Positions 1 to 7,402 of a stretch of 64,000 nucleotides of DNA are shown here, piece by piece; within the stretch, counting starts at the first letter, position 1; each line of letters opens with the position of its first letter. The notes beneath the pieces are model-generated. The model did not search any database. It was not told the DNA's origin and saw nothing but the letters and a program-made list of their open reading frames with translations. This stretch comes from Flavobacteriaceae bacterium PS02336 (lineage in GTDB: Bacteria > Bacteroidota > Bacteroidia > Flavobacteriales > Flavobacteriaceae). Where the stretch lies: NCBI GenBank assembly GCA_029960065.1, contig JASCOF010000005.1:310001-374000 (forward strand), given 5' to 3'. The translations under genes and the position numbers were made by a program.

Positions 1-834
1 AGCAGCATTAGCCAAGTTGATACTTCCACGAGGAGAAGCTCCAAAACTGATAAGCGGTTTTAAATCGGCTAATTTGTATTTTTCTGGGTAACGCGTTGCG
101 AAAATTATATCTAAGATGTATTTCTCAATTTTTTCGTCCATATAAACTTCACGAACTGCTTCTTGGGCACGTAAAATCTGATCTACAGACACAACTGGAT
201 TTACTTTTTCGTAAGATCCCTTTAAGTTTTGACGAATTACAAAACGCTCCTCATCAATTTTTGGGTAGTCAATTACGGTTTTTAACATAAAACGGTCAAC
301 TTGCGCTTCAGGAAGTTGGTATGTTCCTTCTTGCTCAACTGGGTTTTGTGTTGCCAATACTAAAAACGGACGATCTAATTTGAAAGTAGTGTCACCAATA
401 GTAACTTGTTTCTCCTGCATTGCCTCTAAAAGTGCTGATTGCACCTTTGCTGGAGCACGGTTAATCTCATCGGCAAGTACGAAATTGGCGAAAATTGGTC
501 CTTTTTTAATTGAGAATTCGTTTGCTTTAATATTGTAAATCATGGTTCCGATAACATCGGCAGGTAATAAATCGGGCGTAAACTGAATACGGCTGAAAGA
601 ACCTTGAACCGCTTGAGATAATGTATTTATAGCCAAAGTTTTTGCCAGACCCGGAACTCCTTCCAATAAAATATGCCCTTGTCCAAGTAATCCAATTAAT
701 AGACGCTCGACCATATGTTTCTGACCCACAATAACTTTGTTCATTTCCATTGTAAGAAGGTCTATAAAGGCACTTTCTCTTTCAATTTTTTCATTTATCG
801 CTCTAATGTCTAAAGTCGTTGTATTTTCTTCCAT
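1..834 (-). CDS. MoxR-family AAA+ ATPase (partial, cut by window edge)
   Basis: This reverse-strand gene starts with ATG at 834 and runs off the left edge, leaving the first 278 residues. It is an AAA+ ATPase of the MoxR family, a chaperone-like remodelling enzyme. Walker A is GVPGLAKT at about residues 59-66, Walker B is FVLADEINRAP at about 118-128, and the downstream motif ATQNPVEQEGTYQLPEAQ is characteristic of MoxR. In Bacteroidota these genes usually head operons with DUF58 and von Willebrand A-type (Bat) proteins. That part would lie outside the window, so the context is family knowledge and not seen. The family assignment is secure; the client is unknown. Confidence 0.93.
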   Translation of the reverse strand, partial: MEENTTTLDIRAINEKIERESAFIDLLTMEMNKVIVGQKHMVERLLIGLLGQGHILLEGVPGLAKTLAINTLSQAVQGSFSRIQFTPDLLPADVIGTMIYNIKANEFSIKKGPIFANFVLADEINRAPAKVQSALLEAMQEKQVTIGDTTFKLDRPFLVLATQNPVEQEGTYQLPEAQVDRFMLKTVIDYPKIDEERFVIRQNLKGSYEKVNPVVSVDQILRAQEAVREVYMDEKIEKYILDIIFATRYPEKYKLADLKPLISFGASPRGSINLANAA

Positions 835-1046
835 ATAAATATTTTTAAAACCTTGATTTTTACGCCTAATTTTTGAGAGTGCAAATTGAATATTTTTTAA
901 GAAGTAAGATGTTAAAGAATGGTTAAAACTTCGACCAATGACCTAATTTTAAGGACTAATTGTGAATCTATTTTTATATTTTTAAGAACTTTGATGATTA
1001 TGTTTTATTAAAGCATAATTATTACCAAAAATAACGCATAACTATT

Positions 1047-1922
1047 ATGAGCAAAACAGTCTTATCGCCTATAATTTCGGGCACTATGAATTGGGGAGTT
1101 TGGGATAAAAACCTTACAACTAAAGAAATGGAAAACATGATACAAGTGAGTATCGAAAACAAAATTACGACTTTTGATCACGCGGATATTTACGGTTCGT
1201 ATACGACCGAAGCCGATTTTGGAAAAGCCTTTCACGCAAGTAAAATTGATCGTGAAAAATTACAATTAATTACAAAATGCGGTATTCAGATGATTGCTGA
1301 TAAACGCCCTGAAAACAAAATCAAACATTACAATTATTCGAAAGACTATATTATTAAGTCGGTCGAAGGATCTTTAAAGAACTTAAAAACAGATTACGTA
1401 GACGTTTTTTTATTACACAGACCAAGTCCGTTAATGCAGGCAGATGAAATTGCAGAAGCGGTTGAGAAATTAAAAGGAGAAGGAAAAATTATTGATTTTG
1501 GACTTTCAAACTTTACCAGTTCCCAAACTGAATTGATTCGTCAGAAAACAGAAGTTAGTTATAATCAGGTACAATTTTCGGCAACACATTATGAAGCAAT
1601 GACAGACGGAAGTTTGGATTATATGCAGACACACGGAATTCGTCCTTTATCCTGGAATCCGCTTGGAACTGTTTTTAGAGAAGATACAAAACAAACACGT
1701 CGTCTTAAAAAATTGTTTTCTACTTTATTAGAGAAATATCACTTAGGTGCAGATACACTTCTTTTATCTTGGATTTTAAAACATCCTGCAAAAGTTATTC
1801 CGATTGCGGGAACTGTTAATGTTGCCAGAATTCAATCTTTATCAAAAGCAGTTGAATTAGAAATGGATACAGAAGACTGGTTCGCGATCTGGACAGAAAG
1901 TATGGGCGACGATGTGCCTTAA
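1047..1922 (+). CDS. aldo/keto reductase
   Basis: This 291-residue cytosolic NAD(P)H-dependent oxidoreductase belongs to the aldo/keto reductase superfamily and resembles the YdhF branch. The catalytic tetrad can be read as D44 and Y49 (in TTFDHADIYG), K77 (in LITKCG) and H124 (in FLLHRPSP). The C-terminal LSWILKHPAKVIPIAGT segment is the usual cofactor-phosphate binding region. The length is normal for the family. An SDR oxidoreductase follows 134 bp downstream on the same strand, beyond an inverted repeat, so co-transcription is possible but not shown. The substrate cannot be deduced. The ATG at 1047 is the first plausible start, placing MSKTVLSPIISGTM at the N-terminus. Confidence 0.9.
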   Translation: MSKTVLSPIISGTMNWGVWDKNLTTKEMENMIQVSIENKITTFDHADIYGSYTTEADFGKAFHASKIDREKLQLITKCGIQMIADKRPENKIKHYNYSKDYIIKSVEGSLKNLKTDYVDVFLLHRPSPLMQADEIAEAVEKLKGEGKIIDFGLSNFTSSQTELIRQKTEVSYNQVQFSATHYEAMTDGSLDYMQTHGIRPLSWNPLGTVFREDTKQTRRLKKLFSTLLEKYHLGADTLLLSWILKHPAKVIPIAGTVNVARIQSLSKAVELEMDTEDWFAIWTESMGDDVP

Positions 1923-1978
1923 TTTTTAGTTTTCAGTCGCAGTGACAGTATTCAGTTAAACGCGTAAAAAAAATAGTT

Positions 1979-2039
1979 GCCATAGATTAAAAGAATTTTC
2001 ACAGATTGAAAAATCATTTAAATCCTTTTAATCTGTGGC
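1979..2039. repeat. imperfect inverted repeat between two oxidoreductase genes
   Basis: GCCATAGATTAAAAG (1979-1993) and CTTTTAATCTGTGGC (2025-2039) form arms that match at 14 of 15 positions, with a 31-nt spacer. No U-tract follows, so it looks more like an extragenic palindromic repeat than a terminator. It lies just before the ATG of the following dehydrogenase. Confidence 0.7.
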
Positions 2040-2056
2040 AAAATGAAATCAACAAA

Positions 2057-2812
2057 ATGAAAAAAACAGTTTTAATTACTGGCGCCACAAGCGGAATTGG
2101 AAAAGCAACCGCTCAGACTTTGGCAAAAAACAATTATAAAGTAGTGCTTTGCGGAAGACGTAAAGACCGTTTGGAAGAACTTGAAAAAGAACTTTCAGCT
2201 TTTTCAGAAGTACATTCTTTAGCATTTGATGTTCGAGATAAAGAGGAAGTTTTAGAAAAAATAAGTTCTTTACCAAATGATTTTGCAGCAATCGACGTTT
2301 TAATTAATAACGCGGGAAATGCGCACGGTTTAGATCCGATTCAAAACGGAGATTTAGACGATTGGGATGCCATGATCGATATTAATGTAAAAGGACTTTT
2401 GTATGTTTCAAAAGCGATAATTCCGCAGATGGTCGAAAGACAATCCGGACATATTATCAATATTGGTTCAACTGCTGCGAAAGAAGTGTATCCAAACGGA
2501 AATGTATACTGTGGTTCTAAACATGCTGTTGATGCGATTACTGCGGGAATGCGAATCGACTTAAATCCATTCGGAATTAGAGTTGGCGGCATTCATCCCG
2601 GAATGGTTGCAACAGAATTCAGCGAAGTTCGTTTTAAAGGAGATGTGGAAAGAGCTTCAAATGTCTACAAAGGATTTGATCCGTTACAGGCAGAAGATAT
2701 TGCCGATATTATTCATTTTGTAGTTTCAAGACCGTATCACGTAAATATTGCCGATTTGGTTGTGATGAGCACGGCGCAAGCTTCTTCGACAATTGTCAAG
2801 AAAAATATTTAA
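2057..2812 (+). CDS. short-chain dehydrogenase/reductase (SDR)
   Basis: A classical SDR oxidoreductase of 251 residues. The N-terminal Rossmann motif TGATSGIG is at residues 8-15, followed by the structural motif NNAG and the active-site motif YCGSKHAV (YxxxK). The sequence resembles the YdfG/serine 3-dehydrogenase-like branch, so a small hydroxy acid or hydroxy amino acid is a possible substrate; this is inference. The start is placed at 2057 because the beta strand that precedes the glycine motif begins there (MKKTVLITGA). An in-frame ATG at 2006 would add 17 residues, but that extension is encoded by the inverted repeat at 1979-2039. Confidence 0.9.
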   Translation: MKKTVLITGATSGIGKATAQTLAKNNYKVVLCGRRKDRLEELEKELSAFSEVHSLAFDVRDKEEVLEKISSLPNDFAAIDVLINNAGNAHGLDPIQNGDLDDWDAMIDINVKGLLYVSKAIIPQMVERQSGHIINIGSTAAKEVYPNGNVYCGSKHAVDAITAGMRIDLNPFGIRVGGIHPGMVATEFSEVRFKGDVERASNVYKGFDPLQAEDIADIIHFVVSRPYHVNIADLVVMSTAQASSTIVKKNI

Positions 2813-2824
2813 AAATAGATGATT

Positions 2825-2901
2825 AGACTTCTTAGAAAGTTAGATCTTTAGATTATCTTAGGAATCTGAAAATCATAAATCTAAGAAGTCTAAAAATCTA
2901 A
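2825..2901. repeat. inverted repeat with dispersed TCTAAGAAGTCT words
   Basis: AGACTTCTTAGA (2825-2836) is the exact reverse complement of TCTAAGAAGTCT (2880-2891). The 22-base word at 2880-2901 recurs identically at 11195-11216, downstream of porZ. This marks a dispersed extragenic repeat family in this genome. Confidence 0.75.
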
Positions 2902-2916
2902 GAAATTCTAAAGCAA

Positions 2917-4062
2917 ATGATTAATAAGCGCCTTTTAATTAAAAATCTTCTCGCTCATAATGACGAAAGCAGTTTTTATGATAAAAAAAGGCAGTTGAAT
3001 CTTCATTCGCGAGAAGGAAAAGGCAAATTCTTAAAACACATTTGTGCGTTATCCAACTCAAATCCAAACAATAATTCTTATATCGTAGTTGGAGTTGAAG
3101 ACCAAGATAACGAAATTGTCGGCGATGATTTCTTCGATGACAGCCGAATTCAGAACTTAGTAAATGCTTTTTTAGAAAATCCTCCAAAAATTCAATACGA
3201 AAATGTCCCTTTTCCAAATCTTCCAAAAGACAAAGTAATCGGTCTGGTTACTATCAAACCTAAAAGTAAAATCTCTTATTTTAAAAAAGGAATTCACACC
3301 ATTCTTGCTAATAGCGTTTTTATAAGGCGTGGCAGTAATTCAATTCCTCTAGAAGAACACGAGGAAATTGAAAAAAGCAATCAGAATACAGAAACGGTAA
3401 TCGGAATTGAAAATAGTTCTCGCAACAGTATTCAATATACTTTAGATGGCGTTATCGATTTTATGAATTTCAGACATAAAGACATGTCTCCAAAATACTA
3501 TGTCTTCAAAGAATTGTTTGTAATCTGCTGGGCTGGAGTTCCAAAAACAATGCGAGAAAAAACGTTTCTTTCTCGCGTTGATATAGAATTAATCAACGAA
3601 CAAATTAAGCTTTTTTATTCTGCGCAGGATGTTGTTACAATAGAATATAACGATGATACTTTTACCATTACAGAATATGTTCCGCTTGGTTTGAATGACA
3701 AGACGAGTTATTATCCTTTAGAAGAACAAACCATTCATTTTTTTGATAATGGTTATTATAAAATAGACCGTCAAATGCTTTTTCAGCCGCCAGAATTCAA
3801 TCGAAAAATGCTGTATCATATTTATAATTCGAATATGGCGCTGCTGGCGAAACTTCAAAAAGAGATTACATTATCGGATCGCGAAATGAAAGATCTCGAA
3901 AATCTTCCTTCCACTTTTATGATTTGTCATTTGAATGGTTTTGAAGATGCCAGACAAAAACTGATTGATGCCAAATTGCTTTTGAAGCCTTACAAACACA
4001 TTTATTCTTCATTTAAAGAAGCATTGAGAATTTTGCGTAAAATGAAATATGATGTTCAGTAG
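2917..4062 (+). CDS. AlbA_2 / Schlafen-type ATP-binding domain protein
   Basis: A 381-residue protein. Its first ~150 residues resemble the AlbA_2 (divergent AAA_4, Schlafen-like) domain: an acidic N-terminal helix, then HICALSNSN, then a strand-rich IVVGVEDQDNEIVGDD segment, and IRRGSNSIPLEEHEEI closing the domain. In other proteins this domain occurs with winged-helix regulators or nuclease-like functions. The C-terminal ~220 residues are not recognised and no catalytic motif is obvious there. The gene stands alone between two repeat clusters (2825-2901 and 4109-4185), which fits accessory DNA. Function is unknown; a regulatory or nucleic-acid-linked role is inference from the domain. Confidence 0.75.
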   Translation: MINKRLLIKNLLAHNDESSFYDKKRQLNLHSREGKGKFLKHICALSNSNPNNNSYIVVGVEDQDNEIVGDDFFDDSRIQNLVNAFLENPPKIQYENVPFPNLPKDKVIGLVTIKPKSKISYFKKGIHTILANSVFIRRGSNSIPLEEHEEIEKSNQNTETVIGIENSSRNSIQYTLDGVIDFMNFRHKDMSPKYYVFKELFVICWAGVPKTMREKTFLSRVDIELINEQIKLFYSAQDVVTIEYNDDTFTITEYVPLGLNDKTSYYPLEEQTIHFFDNGYYKIDRQMLFQPPEFNRKMLYHIYNSNMALLAKLQKEITLSDREMKDLENLPSTFMICHLNGFEDARQKLIDAKLLLKPYKHIYSSFKEALRILRKMKYDVQ

Positions 4063-4108
4063 AAAAGGTTCTAAGGTGCTGAGATGCTAAGGTTCTGAGA
4101 TTTTTTCT

Positions 4109-4185
4109 GTAGAGACGCACCGCAGTGCGTCTACATTCATTATATCGACAAAGATTGTGTTAGACGCACTGCGGTGCATCTCTAC
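4109..4185. repeat. pair of mirrored palindromic elements
   Basis: A 26-bp palindromic unit at 4109-4134 (core GACGCACCGCAGTGCGTC) is followed by a second unit at 4159-4185 that is its reverse complement with one mismatch (core TAGACGCACTGCGGTGC). Each unit can form a hairpin on its own and the two can also pair with each other. It resembles REP-type extragenic palindromes. Coding features are absent from 4063-4212. Confidence 0.8.
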
Positions 4186-4212
4186 GATATAAATTTGCTA
4201 ATATTTATTTTT

Positions 4213-4956
4213 CTATTGAAAGTTCAAATACTTTTTTACTTCATCATAAGTAAAAATAAGTTCTTTTGGGCCGTCTGCATAAGAAGCGGCTTCATATGAA
4301 TTGTAATATAAAAGCAACCCTTCTGAAGTGTAAAATATATTCTGCGGAAGCTGGAATTTATCATTTTCAAACATTAAACCTGTGGCGTTAATATTTGCTT
4401 TTTCGGGTATTTTATATTTGGCTCGAAAAGCCTTTTCGGCGAAAGCCTTAAACTCTTTTTCGTTTTTAAATAATTGGTTATTGAAAATAGTTTTTCCAGT
4501 TTTCGGATTGAATAATAAAGAGCGATAACCCTGATAACCATGAGCGCCTCCTGTAAAAGTATAATGATCAATTTTTAGGTTTAAGATCTGTTCAGACTTA
4601 AACTCTACATTCCCAATTATTTTAGCTTCCCAGCCAAAAGTGTCTTCTGGGAATTTCTGATGCATTTCTTCATAAGAAGCAATAAAAGATTTTGCCAACG
4701 ACTTATAGTCATCAACTTTTACTGAATCTTCTTCAAAAAATACAATCTCTTTAATGACAGTAAAAACCTTTTTGTTAATGCTGTCTGATATTACTTTAAT
4801 ATTTTTGGCAACTGGAACTTCTATTGTGATACTCGGGCAATCATTTTTGCATGGAGTAGTAGATTTTTCTTCAAATGTTTCATTTTCAAATGAAAACTCT
4901 TTTTTGCAACTTGTAAAAATCAAACACAAAAAGATTATAAATATGTAATTTTTCAT
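4213..4956 (-). CDS. lipoprotein with DUF4163/DUF3298-type domains
   Basis: A 247-residue secreted lipoprotein. The signal peptide ends in the lipobox FTSC with C17 as the lipidated residue. The mature part has a DUF4163-like strand-helix region (about 35-125) and a DUF3298/RsiV-like C-terminal half with the typical IDHYTFTGGAHGYQGY segment and a tail predicted to be an edge strand (ELIFTYDEVKKYL). Related domains occur in RsiV-type anti-sigma proteins and in peptidoglycan-related enzymes; no enzymatic residues stand out here. It is divergent from the sulfur amino-acid gene at 5061, with a TACCTTTG promoter element at 4979-4986. Confidence 0.85.
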   Translation of the reverse strand: MKNYIFIIFLCLIFTSCKKEFSFENETFEEKSTTPCKNDCPSITIEVPVAKNIKVISDSINKKVFTVIKEIVFFEEDSVKVDDYKSLAKSFIASYEEMHQKFPEDTFGWEAKIIGNVEFKSEQILNLKIDHYTFTGGAHGYQGYRSLLFNPKTGKTIFNNQLFKNEKEFKAFAEKAFRAKYKIPEKANINATGLMFENDKFQLPQNIFYTSEGLLLYYNSYEAASYADGPKELIFTYDEVKKYLNFQ

Positions 4957-4978
4957 ATCAAAAAGTGTTAATTATCTA

Positions 4979-4986
4979 CAAAGGTA
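4979..4986 (-). promoter_or_regulatory. -7 element TACCTTTG for the lipoprotein gene
   Basis: Read on the reverse strand, the sequence is TACCTTTG, a perfect match to the Bacteroidota TAnnTTTG -7 box, 23 bp upstream of the ATG at 4956. No clear TTG -33 box is seen at the usual distance. Confidence 0.55.
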
Positions 4987-5019
4987 AGAAGTTGTATCCC
5001 GATAAAATAAATTAAGCGG

Positions 5020-5027
5020 TAAATTTG
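5020..5027 (+). promoter_or_regulatory. -7 element TAAATTTG for the CGS-type gene
   Basis: A perfect TAnnTTTG match 33 bp before the ATG at 5061. A TTG lies at 4992-4994, giving a slightly long 25-bp spacer. It is divergent from the element at 4979-4986, so the two promoters share a ~50-bp region. Confidence 0.55.
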
Positions 5028-5060
5028 TAAAAGAATTAAGGATTTAAAATTTATAACTAT

Positions 5061-6203
5061 ATGAAATTCAATACAAAAGTAATACATGGTGGTCAGCATC
5101 ATGATCCAAGTACAGGTGCAGTTATGCCGCCAGTGTATCAAACTTCAACATTTGTACAGACAAGTCCGGGAAAACCTTTGGCAGATTACGAATACAGCCG
5201 AGCTTCAAATCCTACTCGTACGGCTTTAGAAGACGCATTGGCAAGTATTGAAAACGGAACAAGAGGATTGGCATTTTCATCTGGTTTGGCTGCGACAGAC
5301 TGTGTTTTGAGATCTTTTAAAGCAGGAGACGAAATCATTGCGATGGATGATTTATATGGCGGAACCTATAGAATGTTTTCGAGAGTTTATAAAGATTCTG
5401 GAATTAAATTTCACTTTGTTGATATGACAAATATCGAAAAACTGAAAAGCTTAATCAATGAAAACACCAAATTAATCTGGGTAGAAACACCAACAAATCC
5501 ATTGATGAAATTGGCAGATATTCAAGAAATCGCAAAAATTACACAAGACAAAAAAATTCTTCTTGCTGTAGATAATACTTTTGCAACTCCATATTTGCAG
5601 AAACCTTTAGATTTAGGCGCTGATATTGTAATGCATTCGGCAACAAAATATTTAGGAGGACATTCTGATGTTATTGCTGGTGCTTTAATTGTGAAAGATG
5701 CTGCTTTAGGAGAACAATTGCATTTTCAGCAATTTGCAACTGGAGCAACACTTGGACCAATGGACAGTTTTTTGGTTCTTAGAGGAATTAAAACTTTGGC
5801 TTTAAGAGTGCAGAGACATTGTGAGAATGGAGAAAAAGTGGTAGAATATTTAAGTAATCACCCCAAAATAAAAACGGTTTATTATCCAGGTTTAAAAAAT
5901 CATCCTTTTCATGAAATTGCTAAAAAGCAAATGAAAGCTTTTGGAGGCATGGTTTCGTTTGATTTTAAATCAGGAAAGAAAGAAGATTCTATTGCATTTT
6001 TAGAAAAACTAAAAGTATTTACTTTGGCAGAATCTCTTGGTGGAGTAGAATCTCTAGCTAATCATCCCGCTTTAATGACGCATGCATCTATTCCGGCAGA
6101 TAAAAGAGCTGAAGTTGGTATTACTGATGATTTAGTTCGATTGAGCGTTGGTATTGAAGATGCAGAAGATCTAATCGCAGATTTGGAACAAGCTTTAGCT
6201 TAA
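5061..6203 (+). CDS. cystathionine gamma-synthase-type trans-sulfuration enzyme
   Basis: A 380-residue PLP-dependent enzyme of the Cys/Met metabolism family. The Schiff-base lysine is K196 in SATKYLGGHSD. Other family marks are YEYSRASNPTR (about 43-53), the phosphate-binding AFSSGLAATD (71-80) and VETPTNPL (141-148). The N-terminal VIHGGQHHDPSTGAVMPPVY is typical of cystathionine gamma-synthase or gamma-lyase, and by sequence alone the two cannot be separated. It acts in the cytosol in methionine/cysteine interconversion. It stands alone with its own promoter element and is closed by a strong 19-bp stem terminator. In many Flavobacteria this type is annotated as cystathionine gamma-synthase. 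Confidence 0.9.
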   Translation: MKFNTKVIHGGQHHDPSTGAVMPPVYQTSTFVQTSPGKPLADYEYSRASNPTRTALEDALASIENGTRGLAFSSGLAATDCVLRSFKAGDEIIAMDDLYGGTYRMFSRVYKDSGIKFHFVDMTNIEKLKSLINENTKLIWVETPTNPLMKLADIQEIAKITQDKKILLAVDNTFATPYLQKPLDLGADIVMHSATKYLGGHSDVIAGALIVKDAALGEQLHFQQFATGATLGPMDSFLVLRGIKTLALRVQRHCENGEKVVEYLSNHPKIKTVYYPGLKNHPFHEIAKKQMKAFGGMVSFDFKSGKKEDSIAFLEKLKVFTLAESLGGVESLANHPALMTHASIPADKRAEVGITDDLVRLSVGIEDAEDLIADLEQALA

Positions 6204-6221
6204 ATAGAAAATCCAATAAAT

Positions 6222-6275
6222 AAAAAATCCCAAATTCCAATTTTTACTTTTTGGAATTTGGGATTTTTTATTTTG
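6222..6275. terminator. bidirectional terminator, 19-bp perfect stem
   Basis: The arms 6222-6240 and 6251-6269 are perfectly complementary around a 10-nt loop and start and end in A- and T-runs, so it can stop transcription from both converging genes (5061 and 7080). Its arm contains CCCAAATTCCAA, a word shared with the hairpin at 18005-18064 and with a single arm near 39154. Confidence 0.9.
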
Positions 6276-6288
6276 TTATTATTTAAAA

Positions 6289-7080
6289 TTAAAATTCTAA
6301 ATAATAAATATATCCGAAGTTAAACCAAACCTGCCAGTCGTTAGATTTGTTTTCTTTGTATATGTCTTTATTAGGGTTTAATCCGTCAATCCAGTCTGAA
6401 TTATACATTTGAAAGCGGGTTTCAAACATTAAATCACTCATTGTTGTTAACTTATAATGTACACCAACTGCTGCTGTTGCAGATAAAACAACACCGCTTT
6501 CTGTAGAAAATCCGTGTGCACGTCCGTCAGATGGAGTAAGATACTTTCCTGGAGTCACGCTAGGAAGTGTTATATCTCCTAAACGAGAACCTACTTTTGT
6601 TGAATAATAACTTACTTGAAAACCTAAACTTCCATACGGACTAAAACTACCAATTGTGTTTTCGAAGTCGTGAATTTTCATGAAAGGAGAAAATTCTATT
6701 TGAGCACCCAATCCGAGAATGCTGGAATTTGCGTGCATGTTTTTCAGCTGCTGCGCAAATAATCCGTCAGGCTTTCTTTCAACCCATTCTCCAAAATGTT
6801 TTAGGGTAGTTCTGCTGAAATTTAAATCAGATCTAACTTTAAAGTGTTCTGTGAAATAACTCTCTCTATTGTTGTTAGCAGAAAAGTTTATGAAGTGCAT
6901 AATTCCAATCCCAAAACCAGAGTTTCCGGCGTTGGTTTCGAAGTTGTGTCTTTCGCCAAAATCAGACTGTAAAGTCACTGGTCCTGCATAGATTCCGATC
7001 TCTTGAGCTAGTCCTTGCGCTGATACAGCGGTGGATATGCCGAGTAAGGCAAATAATGTGATAAATAGGTGTTTAGACAT
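6289..7080 (-). CDS. outer-membrane beta-barrel-type secreted protein
   Basis: A 263-residue protein with a cleavable signal peptide (MSKHLFITLF through STAVSAQ, cut near residue 22). The mature part alternates short hydrophobic strands, glycine-rich turns and aromatic residues and ends in WFNFGYIYYLEF, i.e. an aromatic final residue preceded by an alternating strand, as in outer-membrane barrels. I recall similar proteins in Flavobacteriia carrying an uninformative family label (THC0290_0291), but I cannot confirm that here. The function is unknown. It converges on the CGS-type gene and shares its terminator; a good promoter lies at 7104-7133. Confidence 0.8.
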   Translation of the reverse strand: MSKHLFITLFALLGISTAVSAQGLAQEIGIYAGPVTLQSDFGERHNFETNAGNSGFGIGIMHFINFSANNNRESYFTEHFKVRSDLNFSRTTLKHFGEWVERKPDGLFAQQLKNMHANSSILGLGAQIEFSPFMKIHDFENTIGSFSPYGSLGFQVSYYSTKVGSRLGDITLPSVTPGKYLTPSDGRAHGFSTESGVVLSATAAVGVHYKLTTMSDLMFETRFQMYNSDWIDGLNPNKDIYKENKSNDWQVWFNFGYIYYLEF

Positions 7081-7103
7081 TTTCTAGGGCTTAAAAATCT
7101 CGG

Positions 7104-7133
7104 CAAATATATAAAAAACATATTCGATTCAAA
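7104..7133 (-). promoter_or_regulatory. promoter TTTG-N18-TATATTTG
   Basis: On the reverse strand a TTTG (7130-7133) is followed after 18 bp by TATATTTG (7104-7111), matching both halves of the Bacteroidota promoter. It lies 23 bp before the ATG at 7080 of the barrel-type protein. Confidence 0.7.
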
Positions 7134-7305
7134 ATATTAAATCGTTCTATTGAAAAATAACTATCAAATTACTTAATTTACTAACTTTTAGTTGGTGATT
7201 TGCATGTAAAGACCTACATGTAAAATGTGTTTTTTTGCAATGTTTGAAAAAAACACAAATCGCTTCAAAAAAGCGAAAAATATAACATCGAATCATTATT
7301 TGATA

Positions 7306-7313
7306 TATCTTTG
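7306..7313 (+). promoter_or_regulatory. -7 element TATCTTTG upstream of gdhA
   Basis: A perfect TAnnTTTG match 89 bp before the glutamate dehydrogenase ATG. The 12-bp palindrome GAAAACGTTTTC begins 12 bp downstream, near the expected transcription start, and could be an operator or part of the leader. No -33 TTG is seen at the right spacing. Confidence 0.5.
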
Positions 7314-7402
7314 TGTGTTAAAACGAAAACGTTTTCTTAAAGTTTTTATTGTTTAAGAAATAGAAAAATTAAATCACAATTATCTGAAAATTTATTTCAA
7401 AT

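Larger units (their letters stand above)
7081..7402. other. divergent intergenic region upstream of gdhA
   Basis: This 322-bp gap holds the reverse promoter at 7104-7133, a forward -7 element at 7306-7313, a small hairpin TCGCTT(N5)AAGCGA at 7260-7276 and the 12-bp perfect palindrome GAAAACGTTTTC at 7326-7337. CATGTAAA occurs twice between 7202 and 7225. No gene is seen. Confidence 0.6.

Noticed and set aside
4063-4212. The palindromes as a terminator of the AlbA_2-type gene
   Set aside because: They lack a T-run after either hairpin and occur as a mirrored pair, which is typical of extragenic repeats.
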